The notes under the pieces are model-generated. The model had not been told where the DNA came from. It saw only the letters and a list, made by a program, of their open reading frames with translations, and made no database searches. Shown in pieces: positions 26,518-35,118 of a stretch of 50,458 nt of DNA. Every line of letters begins with the position of its first letter. Within the stretch, counting starts at the first letter, position 1. Both the position numbers and the translations under genes were made by a program. Origin of the DNA: Candidatus Poribacteria bacterium (GTDB lineage Bacteria; Poribacteria; WGA-4E; WGA-3G); assembly GCA_012270795.1 (NCBI GenBank), contig JAAXHO010000139.1, positions 1 through 50,458 of the forward strand. The letters are read 5' to 3'.

Positions 26518-26712
26518 TTGAAATCTGATAGACCTTCTACTATATCACAAACATTGCTTGATATTCTTGCATGTCCCGCCTGTAGAGGCAAAATTGAACT
26601 TATAGAAGAAGGACAAAAACTGGTATGTCGGGGTGAATGCCAACGCCGCTATCCGATTCGTGATGGGATACCTGTCATGTTAATTGATGAAGCAGAATTA
26701 CCTTCAAAATAA
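26518..26712 (+). CDS. Trm112-like small zinc-binding protein
   Basis: 64 residues matching the bacterial Trm112 family (YcaR type): LLDILACPACRGKIEL with a CPxC pair, then LVCRGECQRRYPIRDGIPVML with a second Cys pair. Trm112 proteins stabilise methyltransferase partners; the role of the bacterial forms is poorly defined. The start codon is TTG (26518), supported by GGAG at 26507-26510, 7 bases upstream; no in-frame ATG exists. It is placed directly before a glycosyltransferase gene, an arrangement also known around lipid A and cell-envelope genes. Confidence 0.9.
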   Translation: MKSDRPSTISQTLLDILACPACRGKIELIEEGQKLVCRGECQRRYPIRDGIPVMLIDEAELPSK

Positions 26713-26728
26713 TAAGTGCAAACAGCTA

Positions 26729-27964
26729 ATGCGTATTCTATTCTTGAGTTTAAGATGTCCATATCCACCACAACGTGGCGATCGAATTCGTTCATACAAT
26801 TTTATAAAACAACTATCTAAACGGCACGAAATTACTTTAGTCTTTTTTGCTGAATCAGATTCGGACATTGCGTCTGTTAAACACCTTGAACCTTTCTGCA
26901 AGCGGATTGAGTGGGTAAGGTTTCATCGCTATTATGCAACATTAAACACAGCAATACACTGTTTGTCACGTACGCCTATGCAGGTGCATTATTGGTATTC
27001 TCCTCAAATGCAAAACAAAATTAACACGCTTTTAGATGAGGAGGATTTTCAACTTATCCATGCACAGCTTTTTCGGATGGGACAGTATGTAACAAAAGCA
27101 AAGGGAATAAAAAAGGTTTTGGATTTGTGTGATTCGTTAGCACTCAATTTGAAACGTCGAGCAGAATTAGATTGCACACCAAAACGGTTTTTGGTAAAAT
27201 TGGAGGAAAAACGGGTTAGACGTTATGAAGTTGAGATTATGAAAGAGTTTGACTGTGGAACTGTTGTCGCGCAGTTTGATCATGACTATCTATTAAAACA
27301 GGACGACAGTTTGAATTTATCAGTTGTTCCTATGGGAGTAGACCTCACTTATTTCAAACCACAACCCCTAAATAGTGGAAGTGATGCAGATACGGAGCAC
27401 CAGGCATCAACATGTAAAAAAGAACTCACACAGGAGAGGGCAAAAAACTTGCTGTTTACGGGGACAATGAACTATTTTCCGAACTCTGACGCAGTTATCT
27501 ATTTCTGCAAAAGCATTTTCCCATTGATACAAAAACGTCATCCCGACACAACATTTTATATTGTAGGTAATCATCCAACAGAACAGGTTCGCCGTCTCGC
27601 GGATCAGAAAGGTGTCGTTGTCACAGGTTATGTTCCCGACATTCGTCCATATTTTGAGAAGGCATCCGTTTTTGTAGCACCTTTACGCGCAGGTTCAGGT
27701 ATTCAAACAAAGAACTTAGAAGCAATGGCTATGACATTGCCAGTTGTTACAACTTCAATCGGGGCAATGGGGATTGCGGCTGAGACAAACACTGAATTAC
27801 TAATCGCTGATACACCTGAAACTTTCGCTGAACGTGTAATGCACCTCATTGAAAATCCTGACTCACGGCAAAAACTTGCTAATGCTGGGCGAAAACGTGT
27901 TGAAGCGAGTTATGATTGGCAAGTACTTGGTGAAAAATTAGAACAGGTTTATGCACAGATATAA
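26729..27964 (+). CDS. Glycosyltransferase family 4 (TIGR03087/PEP-CTERM-type sugar transferase-like)
   Basis: GT-B fold glycosyltransferase. The N-terminus MRILFLSLRCPYPPQRGDRI followed by RSYNFIKQLSKRHEI matches the group linked to XrtA/PEP-CTERM exopolysaccharide loci. The C-terminal donor-binding domain shows NLLFTGTMNYFPNSDAVI, VGNHP, VTGYVPDIRPYFEKASVFVA and the E-x7-E-like PLRAGSGIQTKNLEAMAMTLPVV. I start at ATG 26729, where the conserved N-terminal strand begins; the frame is open back to 26684, inside the Trm112-like gene. It probably adds a sugar during assembly of the exopolysaccharide started by the two genes downstream. No EpsH/XrtA sortase is in the window. Confidence 0.9.
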   Translation: MRILFLSLRCPYPPQRGDRIRSYNFIKQLSKRHEITLVFFAESDSDIASVKHLEPFCKRIEWVRFHRYYATLNTAIHCLSRTPMQVHYWYSPQMQNKINTLLDEEDFQLIHAQLFRMGQYVTKAKGIKKVLDLCDSLALNLKRRAELDCTPKRFLVKLEEKRVRRYEVEIMKEFDCGTVVAQFDHDYLLKQDDSLNLSVVPMGVDLTYFKPQPLNSGSDADTEHQASTCKKELTQERAKNLLFTGTMNYFPNSDAVIYFCKSIFPLIQKRHPDTTFYIVGNHPTEQVRRLADQKGVVVTGYVPDIRPYFEKASVFVAPLRAGSGIQTKNLEAMAMTLPVVTTSIGAMGIAAETNTELLIADTPETFAERVMHLIENPDSRQKLANAGRKRVEASYDWQVLGEKLEQVYAQI

Positions 27965-28050
27965 TTATCAGAACAAAAAACCAAAAGAATAATAATATTA
28001 AGAAAATTTCTTATATCAAAAACAGGATGCAAACAAGCAAAGGAGATAAT

Positions 28051-30030
28051 ATGGAAAAAACCAAGAAAAAATGGAGTTCTTCAATAATAATAGATATTTT
28101 TCTCGTTAATCTTGCATTCATATTAACTTATCTTACATGTAAACAACTCAATTTTGATGTAATAACACAGTTTCAAAAGATCACATTTTTGTCAGAAACC
28201 TCATCTACACAGATATTAGCATGTGTGGCATTGGTTGTAACATTAGCACGTATCACTACTTTCTTTTGCTTTAAGATATATAAACCGATATGGCGATATG
28301 CTGGCGTAAAGGAATTTCGCACCTTTGCTGCAGCAATTTGCGTATCAATTTTAGTCATTATATGTATAGCAGCATTTCTGAAACGGTTTGATACCTGGGG
28401 TTTCTTTTTAGTTGACGGCATATATAGCGCGATCTTTGTTGGAATTGTTAAGTTCTCCTACAGCATTTTTCGAGAAGGCAGACTCAAAGAGGTGGCACCC
28501 CCACGCACCAAAATACTGATTGTCGGTGCAGGAACTGCTGGAATCGGTGTATTAAGAGAATTACGAAGTCATCCCGAAAAGGGATACCTACCGATAGGTT
28601 TTATTGACGATAACACACAAAAAGTTGGTAAAACAATTGCGGGACTTGAAGTCCTTGGAACTACCAGAGACCTAACTTATATCGCACGGAAACGTGAAAT
28701 AGAAGAAGTTATTATCGCAATGCCATCGGCACCGGGTGGAAAAATACGTGATATTATCCGTCAGTGTGAGTACCGAAGGTGTCAATTCAAAATTGTACCA
28801 AATATACATGCTATACTTGATGGACGCGTCAGCATCAGTCATATACGTGAGGTTAAATTAGAAGACCTACTTAACCGATCCACTTCTCCAATAGATTTAG
28901 CCGAGGAGATTTCAAAATACCTCTCTGGTAAGCGCGTGATGGTAACTGGGGCAGGCGGTTCTATCGGTTCTGAATTATGCAGGCAGGTGGCAAAACTTGC
29001 CCCTGAACTTCTAATCCTCTTTGGACGCGGAGAAAATAGCATATATCACATTGACTTGGAACTGCGTGAATCTGACCCACAACTTAACCGTGAATTGATT
29101 ATCGGGGATATACGGGATAACTCAAAAGTCTATCAGATTATTGAAAAGTACCGGCCACATATTATCTTCCATGCAGCTGCACATAAACATGTAAAGTTTA
29201 TGGAAAATCACCCCGATGAAGCAGTGAAGAATAACATTATTGGAACAAAAAACCTTATTGATGCAGCGATAAAGCATCATGTGGAAGCGTTCATACTTGT
29301 ATCATCAGATAAATCTGTCAATCCTACAAGTGTCTATGGAGCATCAAAACGCGTCACCGAAAAACTTATCCAATGCAAAGCAAATCGGAATGGCACAAAA
29401 TTCATCGCGGTTCGGTTCGGCAACGTCATCGGGAGTCGCGCGAGCGTCTTACCAAACTTCAAAAGACAAATTGCTAAAGGCGGTCCAGTGACTGTCACAC
29501 ACCGTGAAGCAACACGCTACTTTATGACGATACCGGAAGCGGTTCAACTGCTCATTCAAGCTGGTGCTATGGGAAATGGTGGAGAAATACTGATGCTGGA
29601 TATGGGAGATCCTATAAAAATCCTTGACCTTGCACGCGACCTTATTAGACTTTCTGGATTAGAATTGGATAGAGACATAAAAATTGATTTCACGGGGTTA
29701 GACCCGGGTGAAAAACTTTATGAAGAACTGCTTACACCACAGGAAGGCGTGACTGCAACCAAACACCAACGCATCTTTGTCGCACAAATGGAAAACATTG
29801 AGGAGGAGCAGCTACTATCGCAAATCAGAGTCCTTTCTGAATTGGCAGACGCACTTGATTCTGAAGGTATAGTTAAAAAATTCCAAGAAATCGTTTCAGC
29901 TTACGAACCCAATCGTCCATTTGCCTCCGATACCGGAGAAGACAAACACGCTGATATTAGAAGACACCTCATCGCTTCCACCAATGAAATGGAAAATGAA
30001 GAATCTGAAGCAACAGATACTGCAATATAG
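28051..30030 (+). CDS. CapD/WbpM-type nucleotide-sugar 4,6-dehydratase, membrane-bound
   Basis: Predicted UDP-N-acetylhexosamine 4,6-dehydratase making precursors for exopolysaccharide or glycan. About four N-terminal membrane helices (residues 10-140), then a first Rossmann domain (ILIVGAGTAGIGVLREL near 155), then the SDR domain with VTGAGGSIGSELC near 297, NNIIGTKNLIDAA and the active-site segment SSDKSVNPTSVYGASKR (Tyr near 429, Lys near 433). In WbpM/PglF-type long dehydratases the Tyr is usually Met; here it is retained. I chose ATG 28051 because AAAGGAG precedes it by 5 bases; an upstream in-frame ATG at 28027 lacks a site. The length of 659 residues is normal. It is followed directly by the sugar-phosphate transferase. 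Confidence 0.94.
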   Translation: MEKTKKKWSSSIIIDIFLVNLAFILTYLTCKQLNFDVITQFQKITFLSETSSTQILACVALVVTLARITTFFCFKIYKPIWRYAGVKEFRTFAAAICVSILVIICIAAFLKRFDTWGFFLVDGIYSAIFVGIVKFSYSIFREGRLKEVAPPRTKILIVGAGTAGIGVLRELRSHPEKGYLPIGFIDDNTQKVGKTIAGLEVLGTTRDLTYIARKREIEEVIIAMPSAPGGKIRDIIRQCEYRRCQFKIVPNIHAILDGRVSISHIREVKLEDLLNRSTSPIDLAEEISKYLSGKRVMVTGAGGSIGSELCRQVAKLAPELLILFGRGENSIYHIDLELRESDPQLNRELIIGDIRDNSKVYQIIEKYRPHIIFHAAAHKHVKFMENHPDEAVKNNIIGTKNLIDAAIKHHVEAFILVSSDKSVNPTSVYGASKRVTEKLIQCKANRNGTKFIAVRFGNVIGSRASVLPNFKRQIAKGGPVTVTHREATRYFMTIPEAVQLLIQAGAMGNGGEILMLDMGDPIKILDLARDLIRLSGLELDRDIKIDFTGLDPGEKLYEELLTPQEGVTATKHQRIFVAQMENIEEEQLLSQIRVLSELADALDSEGIVKKFQEIVSAYEPNRPFASDTGEDKHADIRRHLIASTNEMENEESEATDTAI

Positions 30031-30089
30031 TGGGTTTTCATTTTGATTTATTAACGTATTGAAAACGCATTATCGGTTTGGTATGGGAA

Positions 30090-30788
30090 ATGGAAAAAGA
30101 AACTGCTTCCTTAGAAGTTGGAGTGCCTCATCGTTCAAATTGGACAAAACGCACCTTTGACCTACTTTTCTCAACGACTGCTTTCCTAATATTATCTCCC
30201 CTTTTCTTACTCGGTAGTATGCTTGCGAAAATCCAATCACGGGGGCCTGTGTATTATCGTGCAAAACGCGTTGGAATGGGGGGAAAAGTTTTTGAGATGT
30301 ATAAGTTCAGAACAATGGTCGTCAACGCAGACCAAATCGGAATAGGACTCACTACGCATAAAGACCCACGCGTAACCTCTATAGGAAAATTACTAAGGAT
30401 TACAAAACTGGATGAACTGCCAAACCTCATCAATGTCATCAAAGGGGATATGAGTCTCATAGGACCGCGTCCAGAAGCACCGAATTATGTCAAATACTAT
30501 ACCGATGAGCAAAAACGGGTGCTTCAAGTAAAACCCGGTATTTCAGGCCCCTCACAGATAGCCAACCGCAACGAGGAGAAAAAACTACAAGCACAGAAAG
30601 ACCCAGAACAATATTATATCACTGAACTAATGCCACAAAAATTAGCACTTGACCTTCAATATGTTGCCACACAGTGCTTCTTTTCCGATATGGTGTGGTT
30701 ATTCAAAACCTTTTGGGTAATCTTTTTCCCACAAACAGAAAAACAGAATTCTTCTGAATTAACGAAACCAAAACAGACTAACAATTAA
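30090..30788 (+). CDS. Bacterial sugar transferase (polyprenyl-phosphate phosphoglycosyl transferase)
   Basis: Monotopic phosphoglycosyl transferase (PF02397: WcaJ, PglC, WbaP C-terminal domain) that loads the first sugar-1-phosphate onto undecaprenyl phosphate. Seen: one re-entrant N-terminal helix (LLFSTTAFLILSPLFLLGSM), KRVGMGGKVFEMYKFRTM, the catalytic region ITKLDELPNLINVIKGDMSL followed by IGPRPEAP, and VKPGISGPSQIANRNEE. ATG 30090 is chosen; a TTG at 30078 is in frame, and neither has a convincing ribosome site. With the CapD-type dehydratase and the GT4 it makes a minimal start set for a cell-surface polysaccharide. Confidence 0.93.
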   Translation: MEKETASLEVGVPHRSNWTKRTFDLLFSTTAFLILSPLFLLGSMLAKIQSRGPVYYRAKRVGMGGKVFEMYKFRTMVVNADQIGIGLTTHKDPRVTSIGKLLRITKLDELPNLINVIKGDMSLIGPRPEAPNYVKYYTDEQKRVLQVKPGISGPSQIANRNEEKKLQAQKDPEQYYITELMPQKLALDLQYVATQCFFSDMVWLFKTFWVIFFPQTEKQNSSELTKPKQTNN

Positions 30789-30840
30789 TGAGGCAGATAC
30801 CCAAAAAGGATACCTGCCTACAAAATGAAATCGGTGAAAC

Positions 30841-31022
30841 TTATTTTACCTGAATACTTGGATAGAGCACCGTCGGCGTGCCATACGTATTGCCATCCCA
30901 CGGATAGACATAGAGTGTCCAACTACACCACAGCCCCGATGTCACCGCAGGAATAGTATGGCTTATTTCTAAGGTCGTTGTGGTCCGACTGCCACTCACC
31001 CAGCCGCTCACATTCGTCCCCC
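30841..31022 (-). pseudogene. C-terminal fragment of the frameshifted surface protein
   Basis: Minus-strand frame continuing the protein at 31008-32093 after a shift in a five-base C run (31018-31022, G on the coding strand). It reads GTNVSGWVSGSRTTTTLEIS, then TIPAVTSGLWCSWTLYVYPW, and ends at TAA 30841-30843. One extra G in the run would join YLYYG to GTNVSGW smoothly, completing the third Ig-like domain. The shift could be a real mutation or a sequencing error. Confidence 0.65.
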
Positions 31023-32093
31023 ATAATAGAGATACGCCCCATAGATCGGCAAACCACCCGTTGTCACGGTAAAGGTAATCGGATCGCCAGCACGAAACTG
31101 AGATGTCATCCCCGACACCGTCGGCGAAAAAGATAACGGCAACGAGACCGTGACCGTATAACTCACATCAAACGCCTCACCTGTAGCCGCAATCGTTCCA
31201 GAGGCCCTTATCTTATAGTTACCACTCACACCGCTCGGAAACGAATAAGTAAATGCCGATGACAGATTCCCCGAACCATCTATTGACTCTTCAGCACCAA
31301 AATCGGATTCACCCGGATCCTGAACGTACCAAAACACATAACTCGGATAATCACTCAATGACAAATCCGCCCTGTGACTATCCCCTGCTATCGCCTCATA
31401 CTCATTCGGAGACGGAAGCAGCGTCACTGAAACCGGTGTCGTGGGTGTTGTCGTCGGTGTCGTGGGTGTTGTCGGGGTCGTAGGGGTCGTTGACGTGCTA
31501 CGATCCACAGATACCGTATACGAAGCCTCCGCAGCCACACTTGCATCTGACCAATCATAGACAACAGCCGTTATCACATATTCTCCACTCGCGTCCGTAG
31601 GGAAGGTATAGGCCGCACTTGCAGTCGTGAGACTGCCATCGCCATAACTCACATCAAATGCCTCACCACGCCCAGAGACACCCAGCGATGCCACAAACCA
31701 ATCTATCCAACTATACGCGACATCCGAAGAGACCTCCGAAGTATGACTATCCCCCGACAAAATATTGTAAATGCCGCCCAAAGGCCCAATGATCAGCTTT
31801 CCCGAAAACTCCTTGTGGTTCTTGTCCAACACATCCCGCCACGTGTTATGATTACAACGAAAATTCAGACATCTTCTAAAAGGCACCTTACACAAAACAC
31901 CGTTCTTTGTCTTGCCACAGATACGCACCCGATGCTCCTCTCTATCCGCCGAATCACAAATATAATACACGCCACCGCAGCCAGTCGGCGACAACTTGCC
32001 TTTCGGTATAGTTTTGTCTATCGGCAGGTTCGTCAACCTTTTTGTCCCAACCTGCAGGGTGGAAGATGTCAAAGCATGCGGACATATAACCAA
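31008..32093 (-). CDS. Middle part of a surface protein: Cys-rich domain and Ig-like repeats (frameshifted gene)
   Basis: The coding frame is open upstream to about 32186 and there reads CSVLPENKYACGGQCGQKH, so the TTG at 32093 is not a likely true start. It contains a cysteine-rich segment with spaced Cys pairs (CGGVYYIC, RVRICGKTKNGVLC, RRCLNFRC), two similar Ig/PKD-like repeats (both with GDSH, then Y-FP, G-Y-I, then SYTV), a Thr-Pro linker (TTPTTPTTPTTP) and the start of a third domain. Adding one A to the run at 32185-32188 joins it in frame with the signal-peptide-bearing gene upstream. As written it would not be exported. The most likely interpretation is one secreted protein of about 710 residues broken in two places. 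Confidence 0.7.
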   Translation of the reverse strand: MVICPHALTSSTLQVGTKRLTNLPIDKTIPKGKLSPTGCGGVYYICDSADREEHRVRICGKTKNGVLCKVPFRRCLNFRCNHNTWRDVLDKNHKEFSGKLIIGPLGGIYNILSGDSHTSEVSSDVAYSWIDWFVASLGVSGRGEAFDVSYGDGSLTTASAAYTFPTDASGEYVITAVVYDWSDASVAAEASYTVSVDRSTSTTPTTPTTPTTPTTTPTTPVSVTLLPSPNEYEAIAGDSHRADLSLSDYPSYVFWYVQDPGESDFGAEESIDGSGNLSSAFTYSFPSGVSGNYKIRASGTIAATGEAFDVSYTVTVSLPLSFSPTVSGMTSQFRAGDPITFTVTTGGLPIYGAYLYYGGRM

Positions 32094-32098
32094 ATGCT

Positions 32099-32977
32099 CT
32101 ACAGGTGTCCTGTGTTTCTGACCACACTGCCCACCGCACGCATATTTATTCTCCGGTAAAACGGAGCAGTCTTCCAGTGAGGGCTTTTATTTTGAAAAGC
32201 TTCAATCATCTTTGAAGATGCTTCAGAATCGTTCTTCAAGTCATTGACGTGATACCAGTACTTCAGCATGTTCTTCTTGTCCTCGTCATGATACGCGTCT
32301 GCGGCTTTCACAATGTCTTTGATTTCTTGAAGAGACAATGCTGTGACACTGTTATAATCACCTTCATCGCTATAGTCCGGCACACGGACTAAGCCGCCCC
32401 TATGATTTTGCATCTTGTCCAGATAAATATCATACTTAGACTCATAAGTTTTAAAGGCTTTCTCATTCTCCGATATGACCTGGTCCAGAGCAGCAACGGC
32501 AGAATGGAGTGCCAGCACATAGGCAGCACGCTTACTCAAACCATCTGACACGTTCCAAATTTTCTTGCCTGCGTTGATTCCCGAAAGAACAGTAGGTAAG
32601 TGCTCAACAAGCTCTTTCAACCACTCCTCCTTCGTGGCACCGCCATCGTCAGGATCTTTCGTCAGAACCGCTTCCATGATAAGGGAGATAGCAGTCGCTG
32701 CCGCAGCATTTCCAATATCCCAATAGTTGTCTCTAATAGACGTTTCATTCTGATTCCACTCTTTAAAAAGCTCATCTACAGCGGCTTTCGCTCCGTTATA
32801 CTTTTCATTCAATGGCTCTTGACGTTTTTCGATCACGTTCTTGAGGTCAATCTCCGCTTCTTTTAATGCGTCTATCTCAGCTTGTGTGCCACCGTGAGCC
32901 GCTACAAAAGGCACCGCGACGAAAAGCGACACAATAGAAAATATAATCACACATAAAGCAATTTTTCTCATCATCAT
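32099..32977 (-). CDS. N-terminal part of the frameshifted surface protein (signal peptide plus helical domain)
   Basis: Signal peptide IALCVIIFSIVSLFVAVPF with cleavage near VAA/HGG, then a largely helical, charged region (EIDALKEAEIDLKNVIEKRQ; AALDQVISENEKAFKTYESK; LSLQEIKDIVKAADAYHD) likely to be a coiled-coil or bundle. AAGGAGG lies 9 bases before the first of three Met codons. The last 30 or so residues (PHWKTAPFYRR onward) look like out-of-frame reading, since the +1-base frame gives a Cys-rich continuation shared with the next fragment. It starts 14 bases after the membrane-anchored gene at 32992-33798, so they form an operon. Function unknown. Confidence 0.72.
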   Translation of the reverse strand: MMMRKIALCVIIFSIVSLFVAVPFVAAHGGTQAEIDALKEAEIDLKNVIEKRQEPLNEKYNGAKAAVDELFKEWNQNETSIRDNYWDIGNAAAATAISLIMEAVLTKDPDDGGATKEEWLKELVEHLPTVLSGINAGKKIWNVSDGLSKRAAYVLALHSAVAALDQVISENEKAFKTYESKYDIYLDKMQNHRGGLVRVPDYSDEGDYNSVTALSLQEIKDIVKAADAYHDEDKKNMLKYWYHVNDLKNDSEASSKMIEAFQNKSPHWKTAPFYRRINMRAVGSVVRNTGHL

Positions 32978-32991
32978 TGAAAAAATCCTCC

Positions 32992-33798
32992 TTAATATTT
33001 CCAGTCACCGTTCTGTTTCAAGTATGCTCTTCTTTTTGGATCCCCAAAATATTCTGACGGATACGATTCTATATTGCCGCGGCTGTCACTAACAGCAGAC
33101 GCATCACGCAATGCGGGCCACGTAAGATTCATTAAATCCGACTTTCGCGCACCATACGGATATGAGTCAATAGTATCCAGCATTTGACTATAGATATCGC
33201 GAGCCTTAAGGTATTCCTTTGTTTCCATTTCATATTCAGGTGTATCTAACTTTTCATACCCGTAGGTCTGTATATAGTATCTCCACAGATAGACTGCCCT
33301 GGCGAATTCTTGTGCTTCTGTGTCATCGGGCGGGAATGGGGGTATCCATGCCGCGCTCCAATGTCCACGTTCCTCCTGTTGTAAGCGAAGTGCCTTCACG
33401 GGATTCGTTTTCAGCAGCTCTGCGTGAAATGTCAAGGGACCGGTATACAACGCTTTTTTCGGTTTCGGTTTCGGCTCTGCCTTGGGAGGCAGGGGCGGTT
33501 TCACGACAACCGGATGATGAACATGTGCATTCGGTTGACCTATCGGCACTTTGTCCCAGTGGTCGTTATGCCACACCCACTTGAACCCGGGTTCTGTGGG
33601 CGGTGGGTTGTCCTGACTCGGTTTTTGTGCATCCTTTTGTGCTGCTTGTTGTTTTTCCATTCTTTCTATTTTTTGCCGATATGCTTTCCCTTCTTCTTCG
33701 ATCTGCTCAATATCTTGATATTGTTGATAGATCACATAAGAAAAAGCAGCGACAAGTAGGATGAGGGCACCAAGGACCCAATACATTTTTTTACTCAT
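32992..33798 (-). CDS. Membrane-anchored protein with Pro-rich linker, unknown function
   Basis: 268 residues. A single N-terminal membrane helix (VLGALILLVAAFSYVIY) is followed by a short coiled coil (IEQIEEEGKAYRQKIERMEK), a Pro/His-rich stretch (PPPTEPGFKWVWHNDHWDKV; NAHVHHPVVVKPPLPPKAEP) and a soluble C-terminal region (PEYEMETKEYLKARDIYSQM). I do not recognise a family; the W-x-H-N-D-H-W-D element with its histidines may bind metal. The start is firm: AAAGGAG 8 bases upstream of the ATG. It is first in the operon with the broken surface protein and may anchor or process it; that is inference. Confidence 0.75.
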   Translation of the reverse strand: MSKKMYWVLGALILLVAAFSYVIYQQYQDIEQIEEEGKAYRQKIERMEKQQAAQKDAQKPSQDNPPPTEPGFKWVWHNDHWDKVPIGQPNAHVHHPVVVKPPLPPKAEPKPKPKKALYTGPLTFHAELLKTNPVKALRLQQEERGHWSAAWIPPFPPDDTEAQEFARAVYLWRYYIQTYGYEKLDTPEYEMETKEYLKARDIYSQMLDTIDSYPYGARKSDLMNLTWPALRDASAVSDSRGNIESYPSEYFGDPKRRAYLKQNGDWKY

Positions 33799-33935
33799 GA
33801 GTTACACTCCTTTCACTTTATACGAAGTTAGAGGTTGATGCTTTTGCTACACTTAACGTATTGCGTAGCGTTCTAGTTCAGGTGGCACTTCTCCAAATGC
33901 AAAAAGCCCATTCAGTATCAGAATATCCGTGAGCA

Positions 33936-34145
33936 TCACAGAAAAAGATAAGAGAAAAGTACAACGGACCAAAGAATACACAGAAACATTATATAATGTT
34001 TTTTAGATACAAAATGACGAATGAATGGTGCAAGGAGAGCTGCTATCATAGTTATTATAGCGGCGATAAGAACAACAATTATAGAGATCTCCACTCTCCC
34101 TAGCTTCAGTATCATTATGAAGCTCTTAATCGCGACCGCACACAC
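33936..34145 (-). CDS. Possible small two-helix membrane protein
   Basis: 69 codons from a GTG, with two hydrophobic segments (ISIIVVLIAAIITMIAALLA and YIMFLCILWSVVLFSYLFL). The same frame is open further upstream (LKKALRTLILGIVCAVAIKS) to a stop, without a usual start codon, so it may be the remnant of a longer membrane protein. There is no ribosome site at the GTG. The opposite strand also has an open frame here, less protein-like. Weak call. Confidence 0.3.
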   Translation of the reverse strand: MCAVAIKSFIMILKLGRVEISIIVVLIAAIITMIAALLAPFIRHFVSKKHYIMFLCILWSVVLFSYLFL

Positions 34146-34292
34146 AATGCCAAGGATAAGGGTTCGTAATGCTTTCTTTAAGGGATGTTATATAACTTTT
34201 GAAATGAGAAAGATTTTGTAGTGCTGTCTCCTGTTGTGCTTCAATTATATCATGAAGCGGGTTTTATTTATTTAGACAGACTACAGAGCAGC

Positions 34293-34335
34293 TCCCCTTT
34301 ATATCCCCTTGCTTGCGGGGGGATATAAAAGGGGG
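34293..34335. repeat. Palindrome, core D-like
   Basis: TCCCCTTTATATCCCC against GGGGGGATATAAAAGGGGG around a TTGCTTGC-type centre. In the remaining part of 34146-34690 I see one more hairpin, AGGTGC-ATTTTTTAA-GCACCT near 34482-34503, and no gene. Confidence 0.65.
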
Positions 34336-34690
34336 TGAACAATATCAATCCCTGTAAAGGTTGCTGATCTCTACATTCCACATGACATAAAAGTCAATTC
34401 GTGATATGAAAGTCATCAGCTCTGTCGTAATCACACTACGGCAGTACTACGCATCGATAGTGTAGCTGTTCTAAACACTGTAGGTGCATTTTTTAAGCAC
34501 CTCCGACTTAATCCACGCGAACCGTGAATTTTCAATATCTTTGAGTATTATAGCAAAATGTGCAAAAAAAATCAACAAAAAAGTTAGTATTGTACGTTTG
34601 TCCAGTATCCGTAGTATAAAGGGTTATCAAAATTACACCTGTTAATTAATGTGAGGGGTGTGCATAAATATTTTGATGTAAAAAATTAGA

Positions 34691-34778
34691 TCGTAGGTCG
34701 GGTAGAGCGCAGCGAAACCCGACAATACCACTGTTTCGGCATAAATGTCGGGTGTCGCAAGCTCTACCCGACCTACGA
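34691..34778. repeat. Palindrome, core C
   Basis: Arms TCGTAGGTCGGGTAGAGC and complement GCTCTACCCGACCTACGA, with inner GAAACCCGAC and GTCGGGTGTC. The same family as 14982-15058, here with a longer loop and several mismatches. An open frame read through this element is an artefact. Confidence 0.78.
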
Positions 34779-34923
34779 TATAAACTATTAGTAGCACAAA
34801 TAAACGGAAAACTCTTAAAACTGAATAACCCTGTGTTATAACGAAAAAAATATTGACAAATTACGATAATTTTGATAGCATTTTCGAAATCAAGTGTTGG
34901 AGCACTTGCATCATCCAAGACTA

Positions 34924-35076
34924 TTTATAGTAGAATCCATAATTAAGTTTACACACGAAAGACTACCCCCCTTTATCCCGACCCCCCAACCCCCGCAAGC
35001 GGGGGGCTAAGAATAGCAAGCGAGGGGAGATCAGACAGGTGCAAAATGTATAAGTAATTATGATTTCCACTATAAA
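34924..35076. repeat. MITE-like element, TIR backbone 2 type, core D
   Basis: The terminal inverted repeats are about 29 bases long: TTTATAGTAGAATCCATAAT on the left and the complement of TTTATAGTGGAAATCATAAT on the right. The core is CCCCCGCAAGCGGGGG-like with flanking CCCCCCTTTATCCC. It ends 42 bases before sppA. Confidence 0.75.
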
Positions 35077-35118
35077 GGTTTGGCATTACTGCAAAGATGA
35101 ATAAAAAATAACGAAAAA

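Noticed and set aside
34646-34918. 90-codon minus-strand frame
   Set aside because: Crosses the core-C palindrome at 34691-34778; its open state comes from the repeat sequence.
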